Shown: positions 22,956-31,152 of the stretch, one piece after another
Numbering within the stretch: position 1 is the stretch's first letter
Layout: the number at the start of each line of letters is the position of its first letter
Assembly (NCBI GenBank): GCA_903860135.1
Contig: CAIOPG010000017.1
Span: 267,364 to 299,455 of the forward strand
Source of the DNA: Candidatus Omnitrophota bacterium
GTDB taxonomy: Bacteria > Omnitrophota > Gorgyraeia > Zapsychrales > Fredricksoniimonadaceae
Direction: 5' to 3'
Length of the DNA: 32,092 nucleotides
Made by a program: the position numbers and the translations under genes
The notes under the pieces: generated by a model
The model's input: only the letters and a program-made list of their open reading frames with translations
What the model was told of the DNA's origin: nothing
Databases searched by the model: none

Positions 22956-23906
22956 CTATAATATGCTTAGCTTGGTCTTCAATCCTGTCATGATCTCATC
23001 AAACGGTAGCTGGCCTTGATAATACAAAGAAGAAGTCTTTTGATACCCCTCCTCAAAGATTTGTCTAACCTTCGGATCCCTTAATAAAAATGCCTCGTGC
23101 GCCGCCAGAGGGATCTGCCGATCAACCGCTGGAAATCTCTTTGCCTTATGCTGATGGTATTCAGGCGAACCAATAAACTCTTGAACCAGCTCATTGTTCA
23201 AAAGACAAAACACATCATAATAATGTCTTAAGAAATTTACTGGCATCTCCCCCGTTTCCTGTTGCTTGCGGAACTTGGTGACGATCGTTTGCAATTTTTC
23301 AACGAGCGTATACCCTGGATGGTAACACACAACACCAAGGGCCCTGTTATCTTTGACCTTAACGCCTCGGTGCAACGCAAAATCCAGAGCCCAGGAACTG
23401 ATGTCCCTGGCACTATTGGGCGTCACATCATCAAATCCAACCTCAAGCAACACGCCCTGTTTAATACCCACCGGAAGCGTCAGTGCTGTTTTGTAAAACC
23501 CCCTGATACCGCCACTGAAATATTTGTCATTATCAAACTTCTCATCACGCACAAATTTTTCAATCCCGTTGATCTTAATTCTCCTCGTCAACCAATCGTA
23601 ATACAGCTTACGCCCCTCACAATGCGCCGGCTTTATGTGATTCCGACCCGTCTTGACAACCATGCCGCCCGCAGGAGGCTCTATCCGAATATCAATATCC
23701 TCGGAAAATCGATGGATGATCTGATACCCTTTGGACAACGAAGTCCCACCCTTTAACTCAAATTTAAAACCACCTTGCTGAAGCCCATAAAGCACATGCA
23801 TGATCCAGTAGTCTTTTTCAACGAGACTACGGTCGATCTTTTTCTCCCGATCTACAGCCCGCAAAAGCTCGCCAAACTCCGGGTGATGATGAAGATAATC
23901 AGGCAT
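22956..23906 (-). CDS. abiEii: AbiEii/AbiGii-type nucleotidyltransferase toxin
   Basis: 316 residues from ATG 23906, overlapping the upstream antitoxin gene by eight bases, with GAGGGATC before it. The nucleotidyltransferase core is FELKGGTSLSKGYQIIHRFSEDIDI: GGTS at 53-56 and the metal-binding SEDID at 68-72. A long helical C-domain follows (YTLVEKLQTIVTKFRKQQ, VNFLRHYYDVFCLL). AbiEii toxins transfer nucleotides, for example to tRNA ends, and give abortive infection. A cognate AbiEi-like regulator precedes it. Confidence 0.92.
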   Translation of the reverse strand: MPDYLHHHPEFGELLRAVDREKKIDRSLVEKDYWIMHVLYGLQQGGFKFELKGGTSLSKGYQIIHRFSEDIDIRIEPPAGGMVVKTGRNHIKPAHCEGRKLYYDWLTRRIKINGIEKFVRDEKFDNDKYFSGGIRGFYKTALTLPVGIKQGVLLEVGFDDVTPNSARDISSWALDFALHRGVKVKDNRALGVVCYHPGYTLVEKLQTIVTKFRKQQETGEMPVNFLRHYYDVFCLLNNELVQEFIGSPEYHQHKAKRFPAVDRQIPLAAHEAFLLRDPKVRQIFEEGYQKTSSLYYQGQLPFDEIMTGLKTKLSIL

Positions 23907-24492
23907 AAGCGAATGATCCCTCGGACACCCATTCATTGAGCAGTTTCTTTGTTCTTTCCCCCGCATAAAGATTAACGACGCGCGTCAACCCTGCCTTCAG
24001 CCGCCCCAACACTTTGACTTTAATATTATTGAGAATACTCTTTCTGTCTTCTGCCAAGTGATTCAGATTATTCAACAGATCGATCAGCAAGAAATCTTCG
24101 GAAAGTTCTTCGGGGAATTTATGCTTTAAGCGAAAATCAAACACCTTCCCGCCAAGCTCAAACCGTCCATGCCGTTTGTGGTTATACACAATACACGTGT
24201 TGTACATTTGAGTTGTTCCGACGCCAAGAGAATTATAAAGATTCGGTGAAGTTAAAAGGAAGTCATCACTCCTTAAGAAAGCACTCACGAGCTTTTCGTC
24301 TTCCGGGGGAATATTTCCAAAAGAAACTTTGGCTGAATGGTAATATAGTCCTTGCGACATTCTTTCCAAGACCCCTTCATCAACAAGCTCCTTAAGATGC
24401 CGGTCAACAGCCGTAGACCATGGTTCAAGATCTGCCCTGCGATAAACCTGCCCCGATTTCAAATGTTTTTCAAGCTCTGTGCGTGCACTCAT
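23899..24492 (-). CDS. abiEi: AbiEi-family antitoxin / transcriptional regulator
   Basis: 197 residues from ATG 24492 with GGGGGAAG upstream. The N-terminal winged helix (YRRADLEPWSTAVDRHLKELVDEGVLERMSQGLYYHSA) and the following domain (DDFLLTSPNLYNSLGVGTTQ, YNHKRHGRFELGGKVFDFR) are the DUF6088/AbiEi pattern. In type IV systems the antitoxin represses its promoter instead of binding the toxin. The promoter TTGCGT-N17-TATACT lies just upstream. Translationally coupled to AbiEii. Confidence 0.9.
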   Translation of the reverse strand: MSARTELEKHLKSGQVYRRADLEPWSTAVDRHLKELVDEGVLERMSQGLYYHSAKVSFGNIPPEDEKLVSAFLRSDDFLLTSPNLYNSLGVGTTQMYNTCIVYNHKRHGRFELGGKVFDFRLKHKFPEELSEDFLLIDLLNNLNHLAEDRKSILNNIKVKVLGRLKAGLTRVVNLYAGERTKKLLNEWVSEGSFAYA

Positions 24493-24515
24493 ATCTACTT
24501 CCCCCGTGCTGAAAG

Positions 24516-24544
24516 TATAGCCAATCGGAGACCAAAACGCAATA
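24516..24544 (-). promoter_or_regulatory. Promoter of the abiEi-abiEii pair
   Basis: Minus-strand TTGCGT (24544-24539), 17-nt spacer, TATACT (24521-24516), about 25 nt before the start codon of abiEi. Confidence 0.65.
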
Positions 24545-24611
24545 TTTTTAATTTAGGATTCATGCAATCTAACGTACCTGAGCATCGGGCGACATGAGGT
24601 CAAGATCAACC

Positions 24612-25262
24612 TTAATGTGATTTTAAAAACCAGCGCGGGCCGTGCAGGGCGCGGGACACCATCATGCAGGTCACATTATCGCCAACGGCATTGAGCGCGG
24701 TGGCCGGCGGATCAACGATCGTTCCGATCATGGTGATGAGCGGCAAGGCGGCGATAGGAAAGCCATACAGGGTCACGATCAACAGCTCGCCGATCATGCC
24801 CCCGGCAGGAATACCGCTGATCACCGTCCCGGACAAGACAGCAATACCGATGGCAGTCAGCCAGACATCCCAGCCCGTGAACGGCATCTGAAAAAGACCG
24901 AACAGGAATGCGATCTTCACGATCGCCGCTAGGCACGAGCCTTCCATGTGGATCGTGGCTCCCAGCGGGATGATCACCTCGCGCACCTCATCGCTCACAC
25001 CTGTCCTGCGTGCCGCTTCAAGATTGGCCGGGATCGTCGCCACACTACTGCCGGTGGCAAATGCCGTGAGCGCCGTTGACGGGATATTCCACCAGAACGC
25101 TTTTAACCCTGCGCCCGATGCCGCCCAGTAAACGTACAAAGAAAACGCGGCAAAAAAATAAAACAGCGCCACAGGATAATAGAGGAGCATGACCCGCGCA
25201 TACGACCCCATTAACTGCGGCCCCATGGATCCCGGAAAGAATGCCTGTGATGAGAAGTATCA
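24612..25262 (-). pseudogene. Truncated dicarboxylate/cation symporter (SDF/DAACS family), C-terminal half only
   Basis: The open frame starts just after a TGA at about 25262 and reads YFSSQAFFPGSMGPQLM... to a normal C-terminus, about 215 residues; the first ATG at 25226 gives 204. Family members have about 400. The conserved second half is present: PSTALTAFATGSSVATIPANLEAARR, PLGATIHMEGSC, and GMIGELLIVTLYGFP...DPPATALNAVGDNVTCMMVSR. The last part holds the cation and substrate-binding tip region. The first transmembrane half is missing and its place is taken by the ATPase gene, so this is a remnant. No ribosome site is seen at ATG 25226. Confidence 0.8.
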
Positions 25263-25290
25263 TACGTTTATTTTAGCAAAAATCATGCCG

Positions 25291-26448
25291 TCACACAACC
25301 TTGCCCGCCCATAATTCCTGCAAAAACTCCTGCCATGGCATGATGCTGAGGCCGTCAACAATACGGTGTGAGCGTTCATGGCATACAATGATCGCCCGCC
25401 GCGGCTTATACTGATCCACAAACGCCCTTATGCCACGCGTATCCGCACTATCCACCCGCGCCGCACCCTTGACCTCGATCGCAACCTCTCCGCCTGCCAG
25501 AACAAAATCCACTTCCTGCCCGGACTTCGTCCTCCAATAATTAACCTCAAAATCCTTTTGCGCGTACCCGCGATAAGCCACCAGTTCCATAAATATAAAA
25601 TGCTCAAACGCCCTGCCGAAAACTTCCCCCTTGGCCTCGGGAATATGGCGTTTCATCACAGCACCGGCAACACCAACGTCAAACAGATAAAACTTTGCCG
25701 CCCGCGTGATCACCCCTCTATCTTGCTGACGCTTAAATGGCTCAACAAAACGCCCCAATAAAGTATCAACAAGGATATGATAATATTCTCTGACGGTTTT
25801 AGCGTCCACCCCGCAATCCCGGGCAATATTGGCAAAATTCACCATCTCGCCGTGCGAATACCCCATGGCATCAAAAAATCTTGAGAAAGCCGGCATATTC
25901 CTCACCAAACCTTCACTGAAAACTTCTTCCTTCAGATAATCCATGACATACGCCCGCAAGGACATCGACGGATCATCCTGTAAATAATGCGACGGGATAA
26001 GCCCGTGCTGCAAGGCCCGCAGAAGATCAAAATCCGCCAGCTCCCCGGCCGTGAAAGGGAACATTTCAAAACGCCAGGCTCTTCCGCCCAGCAAATTCGC
26101 ATGGCGTCGCTTAAGTTGCCGCGCGCTTGAACCGCACAGGATGAACTTCAAGCCCTTCTCTTCGATCAAATAATGCACTTCATCCATGACCGCCGGCACT
26201 TTCTGAACCTCATCCAAAATGATCGGCCGCCGCAACAGGGCAGGCTCAAGCGCCAGTATGCGTTGACGTAATATGGAAGGAGTTTTACTGACTTCAAAGA
26301 AAAGATCGGTATCGAGAAAGTTATAGACTTGGCTCGCCGGATAAAATTGGCGCAAATACGTCGTCTTCCCCGTCTTGCGCGCGCCCCAAAGAAAGGCCGA
26401 TTGACGCTGAGGAAGATCGATCTTTAACAACCGCTTGATATTTTCCAT
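25291..26448 (-). CDS. AAA-family ATPase with C-terminal DUF4143 domain
   Basis: 385 residues from ATG 26448. Walker A is GARKTGKTT (22-30), Walker B is RPIILDEVQKV (D79-E80), and the sensor is FILCGSSARQLKRR. The middle part is winged-helix-like (VDAKTVREYYHILVDTLLGRFVEPF). The C-terminal domain carries EVDFVLAGGEVAIEVKG, the D...ExK arrangement of the PD-(D/E)xK-like fold found in this family. These proteins are common, often horizontally acquired and of unknown function; association with toxin-antitoxin or defence loci is frequent. Its promoter overlaps a perfect palindrome. The gene ends about 30 nt from a truncated symporter, suggesting insertion there. Confidence 0.88.
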   Translation of the reverse strand: MENIKRLLKIDLPQRQSAFLWGARKTGKTTYLRQFYPASQVYNFLDTDLFFEVSKTPSILRQRILALEPALLRRPIILDEVQKVPAVMDEVHYLIEEKGLKFILCGSSARQLKRRHANLLGGRAWRFEMFPFTAGELADFDLLRALQHGLIPSHYLQDDPSMSLRAYVMDYLKEEVFSEGLVRNMPAFSRFFDAMGYSHGEMVNFANIARDCGVDAKTVREYYHILVDTLLGRFVEPFKRQQDRGVITRAAKFYLFDVGVAGAVMKRHIPEAKGEVFGRAFEHFIFMELVAYRGYAQKDFEVNYWRTKSGQEVDFVLAGGEVAIEVKGAARVDSADTRGIRAFVDQYKPRRAIIVCHERSHRIVDGLSIMPWQEFLQELWAGKVV

Positions 26449-26456
26449 AAAGGAAC

Positions 26457-26494
26457 ATACTCCTGTTTGGTTCAACTAATCAGGAGTATACTCC
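26457..26494. promoter_or_regulatory. Palindromic operator set at the ATPase promoter
   Basis: GGAGTATACTCC (26483-26494) is a perfect 12-bp palindrome that contains the -10 box. A further ATACTCCTG at 26457-26465 is the exact reverse complement of CAGGAGTAT at 26481-26489. Three half-sites at one promoter suggest cooperative repressor binding. Confidence 0.6.
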
Positions 26495-26513
26495 ATAGCA
26501 GCATATTTGTCAA
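26485..26513 (-). promoter_or_regulatory. Consensus promoter of the ATPase gene
   Basis: Minus-strand TTGACA (26513-26508), 17-nt spacer, TATACT (26490-26485). The -10 lies within the GGAGTATACTCC palindrome. Confidence 0.8.
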
Positions 26514-26608
26514 GGAGGTTGACTTGGATACGATCATCTGGAAAAGACCGGCATTTACTTCAACCCGGGGAAAGCGTGTCAAACGCCATCTGGATATGAC
26601 ACCAGAAC

Positions 26609-26941
26609 TCAAACTGTTTGCAACGCTGCCTGTTTTTGGGCATGTGAAACAGGCTGCGATCTCAACGGGACGACTTGCATCCTGACGGCATACCCTATCG
26701 ACGTTAAAACCTTTTCCAATACCTCAACGGTACAAAAATCCCCCGTCTCAATACGGGAAATATATTGCTGGGAAACGCCCACCTTTTGAGCAAGCTCACC
26801 CTGCGTTAAATCATGCTTCACACGATAGTCCACAATTTTTTTCACTATGGACAGCTTTTGTTGATGCAGTTCATAGAGTTCTTTAAAGTGAGGATCACGC
26901 AACTCTTCTTTTAAATGATCTTTGACTAAGTCTGACTTCAT
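26609..26941 (-). CDS. XRE-family antitoxin (HigA-like)
   Basis: 110 residues from ATG 26941 with GGAG six bases upstream. A long charged N-terminal helix region (KDHLKEELRDPHFKELYELHQQKLSIVKKIVDYRVKHD) is followed by the helix-turn-helix LTQGELAQKVGVSQQYISRIETG (about 45-67) and a VEVLEKVLTSIGY segment. This is the standard antitoxin of HigB/Gp49-like RelE toxins and follows its toxin after nine bases. It probably represses the promoter at 27346-27374. Confidence 0.9.
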   Translation of the reverse strand: MKSDLVKDHLKEELRDPHFKELYELHQQKLSIVKKIVDYRVKHDLTQGELAQKVGVSQQYISRIETGDFCTVEVLEKVLTSIGYAVRMQVVPLRSQPVSHAQKQAALQTV

Positions 26942-26950
26942 GGTGGGCTC

Positions 26951-27301
26951 CTATTTATTTCTTTCTAAATAATCTTTTCTGCGAGCAATCGCTAAATCCA
27001 ACTCATTGATTGGTGTCTTGGGCGTCTTCTTCAAAAAGCTGTTCGTCAACACCGCTGAATCGCGATGAAAGAAGAAATACAACACCCTTACAGCACCTTC
27101 AACACCTGCAAAACGAAGTTCAAAAACATCATTACCCAAATACTTGGCATGTGGCTCCGGCAACATATGCCCTTTATATTCAAGAAGTTCTACCACATCA
27201 AAGAATTTCTGTCGCGTCCGAGAATCTAAAGAACATATATGTTCATAAACAGGCTTTTTACCCGTCGACGACGCATAATACTTCGCAGTAATTTTAGCCA
27301 A
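26951..27301 (-). CDS. RelE-superfamily toxin (phage Gp49/HigB-like)
   Basis: 116 residues from TTG 27301, chosen because a GGGGGG site lies five bases upstream; the in-frame TTG at 27337 is almost on the transcription start. The core is YEHICSLDSRTRQKFFDVVELLEYKGHMLPEPHAKYLGNDVFELRF..., then GAVRVLYFFFHRDSAVLTNSFLKKT and IARRKDY, matching Gp49-like toxins that cleave translated mRNA. The cognate XRE antitoxin follows. Promoter and operator are directly upstream. Confidence 0.9.
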   Translation of the reverse strand: MAKITAKYYASSTGKKPVYEHICSLDSRTRQKFFDVVELLEYKGHMLPEPHAKYLGNDVFELRFAGVEGAVRVLYFFFHRDSAVLTNSFLKKTPKTPINELDLAIARRKDYLERNK

Positions 27302-27345
27302 TGTTACCCCCCCCTGACCTATTACTTTCTCCGTCAACTAATTGA

Positions 27346-27374
27346 AGTATACAACCTAGAGGTTGTAGTGTCAA
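27346..27374 (-). promoter_or_regulatory. Promoter of the second higBA-like module, with internal palindrome
   Basis: Minus-strand TTGACA (27374-27369), 17-nt spacer, TATACT (27351-27346). Within the spacer lies ACAACCTAGAGGTTGT (27351-27366), a dyad with 7-bp perfect arms, a strong candidate operator for the XRE antitoxin. Confidence 0.8.
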
Positions 27375-27468
27375 CTTTTCCTGCACCTACTTGTTCCAAC
27401 AAAAACTTTTGATAAGTACAGATAGGAGTCCCCCTGCTTATGGAACACCCGCTACTTCACCCAAATCT

Positions 27469-27627
27469 CTACCCCTGATCCGCGTATGGCTTGGCAAGGA
27501 TCTCGAGGACTTTGAAGTCGAAAAAGTTGTTCACATGCGCCGGGAGGACGACCAGGGCGGTGTCTGCCCCGCCGCCGCGTTTGCCGGTGCTACCGACAGC
27601 GATCGCCTTATCAAGAGGGATGGCACC
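27469..27627 (-). pseudogene. Start-less coding remnant after the ABC ATPase gene
   Basis: A frame open for about 60 codons, reading LGGAIPLDKAIAVGSTGKR, then GGGADTALVVLPAHVNNFF and DFKVLEILAKPYADQG before TAG. It looks protein-like (alternating hydrophobic strands, a GKRGGG turn) and its GC-rich codon use matches the upstream operon. No ATG, GTG or TTG precedes it in frame before a TGA inside the ATPase gene. I do not recognise the family. It is probably the last part of an operon gene whose 5' end was lost, or is out of frame through a sequence error. The rest of the 27.4-27.6 kb gap shows nothing. Confidence 0.4.
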
Positions 27628-27629
27628 CC

Positions 27630-28406
27630 CTAGATTGAATATGCAAAATATTTTTCAGCTTCAAGATGGAATTCCTTGAGGATCTCTTCCTTAATCTGGA
27701 CAAAGTCAAAACTGTCCCTGTCACGGGGCCGGGCGAGCGGCACAGGGATGACCCGCTTGATCCGGCCGGGCCTCGGCGACATAATGACCACGCGGTCGCT
27801 CAAATAGATCGCTTCCTCGATATCATGGGTCACCATGATCATGGCGATCTTTTCCTCTTTCCATATCTTCTCCAATTCCGCCTGCATGTACATGCGGGTC
27901 AGGGCATCCAATGCCCCCAGGGGCTCATCGAGGGCCAGGATAGCGGGCCTGTTGACCAGGGCTCGGGCGATTGCCGCGCGCTGGGCCATGCCGCCGGAAA
28001 GTTTGTACGGGAACGCCTGCTCGAACCCTTTGAGCCCGACGAGATTGATATGCTGCTGAACAATGGCCTTTCTGTCAGCCTTCTTCCTGTCATGCAGGCC
28101 AAAGCCGATATTCTGTTCCACGGTCAACCACGGCAGCAGGCGATGGTCCTGAAAAACCATGCCGCGATCGATCGACGGTCCGCTCAAACGCTTGCCGTCA
28201 AGCAGGATATCGCCCTCATATTGCCCGTCGAGCCCGACGATAAGGCGCAAGAGCGTTGTCTTGCCGCAGCCGCTGGTCCCCACCATGCTCACAAATTCGC
28301 CGGGCACCACGTCAAGGTTAATGGCCTCAAGGACCTTGAGCTCCTTCTCATCAACGTTAAACGACTTGCTCAGCTTTTCTATCTTTAATATACCCGCCGC
28401 ACACAT
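27630..28406 (-). CDS. ssuB: ABC transporter ATPase (SsuB/TauB/NrtD family)
   Basis: 258 residues from ATG 28406, with AGGGGTGAGG upstream and four bases after the permease stop. Walker A is GTSGCGKTTLLRL, the Q-loop VFQDHRLLPWLTV, the signature LSGGMAQRAAIARALV, Walker B AILALDEPLGALD and the H-loop MVTHDIEEAIYLSDR. VFQDHRLLPW and the SGGMAQR signature are typical of the nitrate/sulfonate/taurine importer group. It powers the two permeases encoded upstream. Substrate is inferred only from the sulfur context. Confidence 0.88.
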   Translation of the reverse strand: MCAAGILKIEKLSKSFNVDEKELKVLEAINLDVVPGEFVSMVGTSGCGKTTLLRLIVGLDGQYEGDILLDGKRLSGPSIDRGMVFQDHRLLPWLTVEQNIGFGLHDRKKADRKAIVQQHINLVGLKGFEQAFPYKLSGGMAQRAAIARALVNRPAILALDEPLGALDALTRMYMQAELEKIWKEEKIAMIMVTHDIEEAIYLSDRVVIMSPRPGRIKRVIPVPLARPRDRDSFDFVQIKEEILKEFHLEAEKYFAYSI

Positions 28407-28410
28407 ACCC

Positions 28411-29187
28411 TCACCCCTTTTCAAATGTTTTTCTCCAGCCCAAAGAATATTCCTCTACCCACAGGATGCCCTGATTCAGCAAAAACCCGATACATCCGAT
28501 CAGAATAAACCCGACCATAACAATATCCATATGAAAACGGTCGCGCGCATCCCACATCATGTCTCCGATACCGCCGTTGGCGGCGATGAATATCTCCGCG
28601 CCGACGACCATCATCCATGACTTGCTCAAAGCTAAACGCAAGCCGGTCAATATCTCGGGCAAAGCCGAAGGCAGGATCACAGCCGCCAATAGGCGACGAT
28701 TTGAGAATTCAAATACCCGTGCCACTTCGATGAATTCTTTTTTTACACTGCGGATGCCCTGGAATGTGTTCATCGCCACCGGATAACTGGCGCCCAGAGC
28801 GATCAGAACGATCTTGCCGGCTTCGCCGATCCCGGCCCACAAGACGATCAAGGGCACCCATCCCAATAACGGCACCTGCCTGAACGCATGAAAGAATGGC
28901 CCGACGGTCTTTTCAATGATACGAAAAAAACCCATGCCCGCGCCCAGAATAAACCCTATGCCGGCGCCAATAGCAAACCCGCTGATCACGCGGAACAGGC
29001 TCATCTTGACATTGAACACAAGCTCGCCGCTAGCATACAGGCGGATCGCGGTTCCGATGACCTTTTCCGGCATAGGACACAGATAGTCAGGAAAAAACTT
29101 CGCGTGCGCCAGCCCCCACCAGATAGAGATCATCAGCAAAGGGACAACCGCCCCCTTGAGCCCTTTTAATTTATCGCCTTGTGCCAT
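28411..29187 (-). CDS. ssuC: ABC importer permease (SsuC/TauC family), second copy
   Basis: 258 residues with about six membrane helices. The family motif FRQVPLLGWVPLIVLWAGIGEAGKI precedes the EAA-type coupling loop IEVARVFEFSNRRLLAAVILPSALPEILTGLRLAL. The ATG has GGAAGG three bases upstream and lies 14 nt after the preceding permease. It is only moderately similar to that permease, so the channel is probably a heterodimer. Confidence 0.88.
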   Translation of the reverse strand: MAQGDKLKGLKGAVVPLLMISIWWGLAHAKFFPDYLCPMPEKVIGTAIRLYASGELVFNVKMSLFRVISGFAIGAGIGFILGAGMGFFRIIEKTVGPFFHAFRQVPLLGWVPLIVLWAGIGEAGKIVLIALGASYPVAMNTFQGIRSVKKEFIEVARVFEFSNRRLLAAVILPSALPEILTGLRLALSKSWMMVVGAEIFIAANGGIGDMMWDARDRFHMDIVMVGFILIGCIGFLLNQGILWVEEYSLGWRKTFEKG

Positions 29188-29201
29188 AAACCTTCCATTC
29201 G

Positions 29202-29969
29202 TTAATAAACCCGCCGCCAGCGCAGAACATATTTCTCGAGGAGCCCCATCCCTGCATCCATCACCAACCCGACAAAACCAATGACCAGGATACCCACCAT
29301 CACCACATCGATCTGGAACAATTGCCGGCCCCAGGTCATCATGTACCCGATCCCGGTCTCGGAAGCGATCAACTCAGCGCCGACGACCGACATCCACGCC
29401 ATGCCGAGGGCAAACCTGATGCCGGTAAAAATTGACGGGGATGCCGCCGGAAGGATCACCCGCCACAAAAGGCGGCAACGGCTGTACTCAAAAACCCGAG
29501 CGACCTCGACATAAACTTGCGGCACTCCGCGAATACCTTCATAGGTATTGATCGTCAGGATATAAAAAACGCCAAGGGCGATGAACACGATCTTGAACAC
29601 TTCCCCGATCCCGAACCAAACCATGAAGATCGGCACCCAGCCCATGATCGGGACCTGACGCATACCGTGAAAGAGCGGTCCCATGTAGGTATCCGCACGA
29701 CGGGAAAGCCCCAAAAGAACACCCAGCGACAAGCCTGCCGCAGCCCCGGCCGCGAAGCCCTCCACGACCCTTAAAAAGCTCGCCTGCAAATGCCCGGTCA
29801 GTTCTCCGGTCTTAAAAAGGTCAATGAACGTCGCCATCACCTGTTGCGGAGGGACCAGCAATTGAGGCGGGCACCATTCCTTCTCTGCCGCATAGATCCA
29901 CAACATAACAAGCAACACCGGCAGGATCATGGCCAATCCGGCATCCTTGATCTTTTCACGCCACCGCAT
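29202..29969 (-). CDS. ssuC: ABC importer permease (SsuC/TauC family), first copy
   Basis: 255 residues from ATG 29969, preceded by GGAGAAG and overlapping the MFS gene by 14 bases. The longer open frame to 30068 lies inside the MFS gene and carries no family sequence. MRQVPIMGWVPIFMVWFGIGEVFKI and VEVARVFEYSRCRLLWRVILPAASPSIFTGIRFAL are the permease hallmarks. Two different SsuC-type subunits with one ATPase differ from the standard ssuABC set. Confidence 0.88.
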   Translation of the reverse strand: MRWREKIKDAGLAMILPVLLVMLWIYAAEKEWCPPQLLVPPQQVMATFIDLFKTGELTGHLQASFLRVVEGFAAGAAAGLSLGVLLGLSRRADTYMGPLFHGMRQVPIMGWVPIFMVWFGIGEVFKIVFIALGVFYILTINTYEGIRGVPQVYVEVARVFEYSRCRLLWRVILPAASPSIFTGIRFALGMAWMSVVGAELIASETGIGYMMTWGRQLFQIDVVMVGILVIGFVGLVMDAGMGLLEKYVLRWRRVY

Positions 29970-31152
29970 AAACTTCTTCTCCCGCCTTTCCTTGTTGGAT
30001 AAAAAGCCGTACCCCCAGGACAATGAACAGAGGCACCAGCATCCAGAAAACCGCCTGATAGCCCGCAATATTGGCCACCAACCCGCCAGCCACTGGGCCC
30101 AGCAATGAGCCGGTTGTCGTCAGCAACGTAAAGAATCCGGCGAGCCTTCCCTTCTTCCCCTCGGTCGATGCCAGGCGATTCATATTAATAATATTGAGTA
30201 TTCCCGCGCCTGTTCCGATGAGGACTGCCCCGATCCATACCCCCACTCCTCCGGCATTTGCCGCTGATAAAAGCCCGATCAACAGAGCTCCAATACCGAT
30301 CGCATACGCATTTCTCTGGCCCAGTTTCACCAGTGACTTGCCAAGAAGAAATACTGTCAAGACCAGCAAAACACCCTGAACAGAAACCAGTGCCACGCCG
30401 ATCTCCTGCGGTAAATGATGCACCCGCACCGTGATAGCAACAGCAAACGTGCTAAAACATGCCGTTGACGCCACAGCCAAACCCTCCGCGCAAGAAGCTT
30501 CAATGACATTTTTATTCTTGAGCAAACCACGCCATTGAGCCACGGTATCGATAAGCGCATCTTTGGTTCTGATCCGCACCCCACCCTGTCGCGGCAGGAC
30601 CAAACGCGACACAAGAAGCGCCGCCAGAAAAAAGGCGCCTGCTGTCCAGAACGCCCACGTATATCCCAACACCCGGATGATCCAGGCCCCCAGCAATGGC
30701 CCAAGCAAGGCATAACCCACCGCCATGGAACCCCGATACCACCCGCCTTTGGCTACGCCGATAACCTTAAGGTTTTCCAGAAAGACCGTGTTCATCGACA
30801 CAAAACGGAACGACATAAAAAGCCCGGTGACCGTGGCCGCCGCGATCAAGGCCGACGGCGTCTTAACAAGGGGCAAGAACGCATTAATGAGAATCCCCAC
30901 GAGCGCCCCCCAGAAATAGATCTTCCTGGCCCCCCACTGGTCGATCAAATATCCCGTCGGTAAAACAGTCAGGATGATCCCCAGACCCGAGATCCCGCCC
31001 ACAAGGCCGATTTCCGTCGGATTGGCTCCCAGATGCACCGCATAGATATTCATCGTGACATTGCATATCCCCACCGCCGAACTGTTGAGCGCGGCCAGGA
31101 GCATCAAACGGATCACAAAATCATGCCGTTGGGTTGTTTCTGACTTTCTCAT
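29956..31152 (-). CDS. Major facilitator superfamily transporter
   Basis: 398 residues from ATG 31152, overlapping the binding-protein stop by four bases (ATGA). About 12 hydrophobic segments are visible. The MFS loop 2-3 motif appears as GYLIDQWGARKIYFWGAL. FMSFRFVSMNTVFLENLKV and TGAGILNIINMNRLASTEGKKGRLAGFF resemble drug or metabolite efflux members. Its place inside an ABC uptake operon is unusual. It could export a by-product of the imported compound or move the same compound. No substrate is visible in the sequence. Confidence 0.88.
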   Translation of the reverse strand: MRKSETTQRHDFVIRLMLLAALNSSAVGICNVTMNIYAVHLGANPTEIGLVGGISGLGIILTVLPTGYLIDQWGARKIYFWGALVGILINAFLPLVKTPSALIAAATVTGLFMSFRFVSMNTVFLENLKVIGVAKGGWYRGSMAVGYALLGPLLGAWIIRVLGYTWAFWTAGAFFLAALLVSRLVLPRQGGVRIRTKDALIDTVAQWRGLLKNKNVIEASCAEGLAVASTACFSTFAVAITVRVHHLPQEIGVALVSVQGVLLVLTVFLLGKSLVKLGQRNAYAIGIGALLIGLLSAANAGGVGVWIGAVLIGTGAGILNIINMNRLASTEGKKGRLAGFFTLLTTTGSLLGPVAGGLVANIAGYQAVFWMLVPLFIVLGVRLFIQQGKAGEEVYAVA

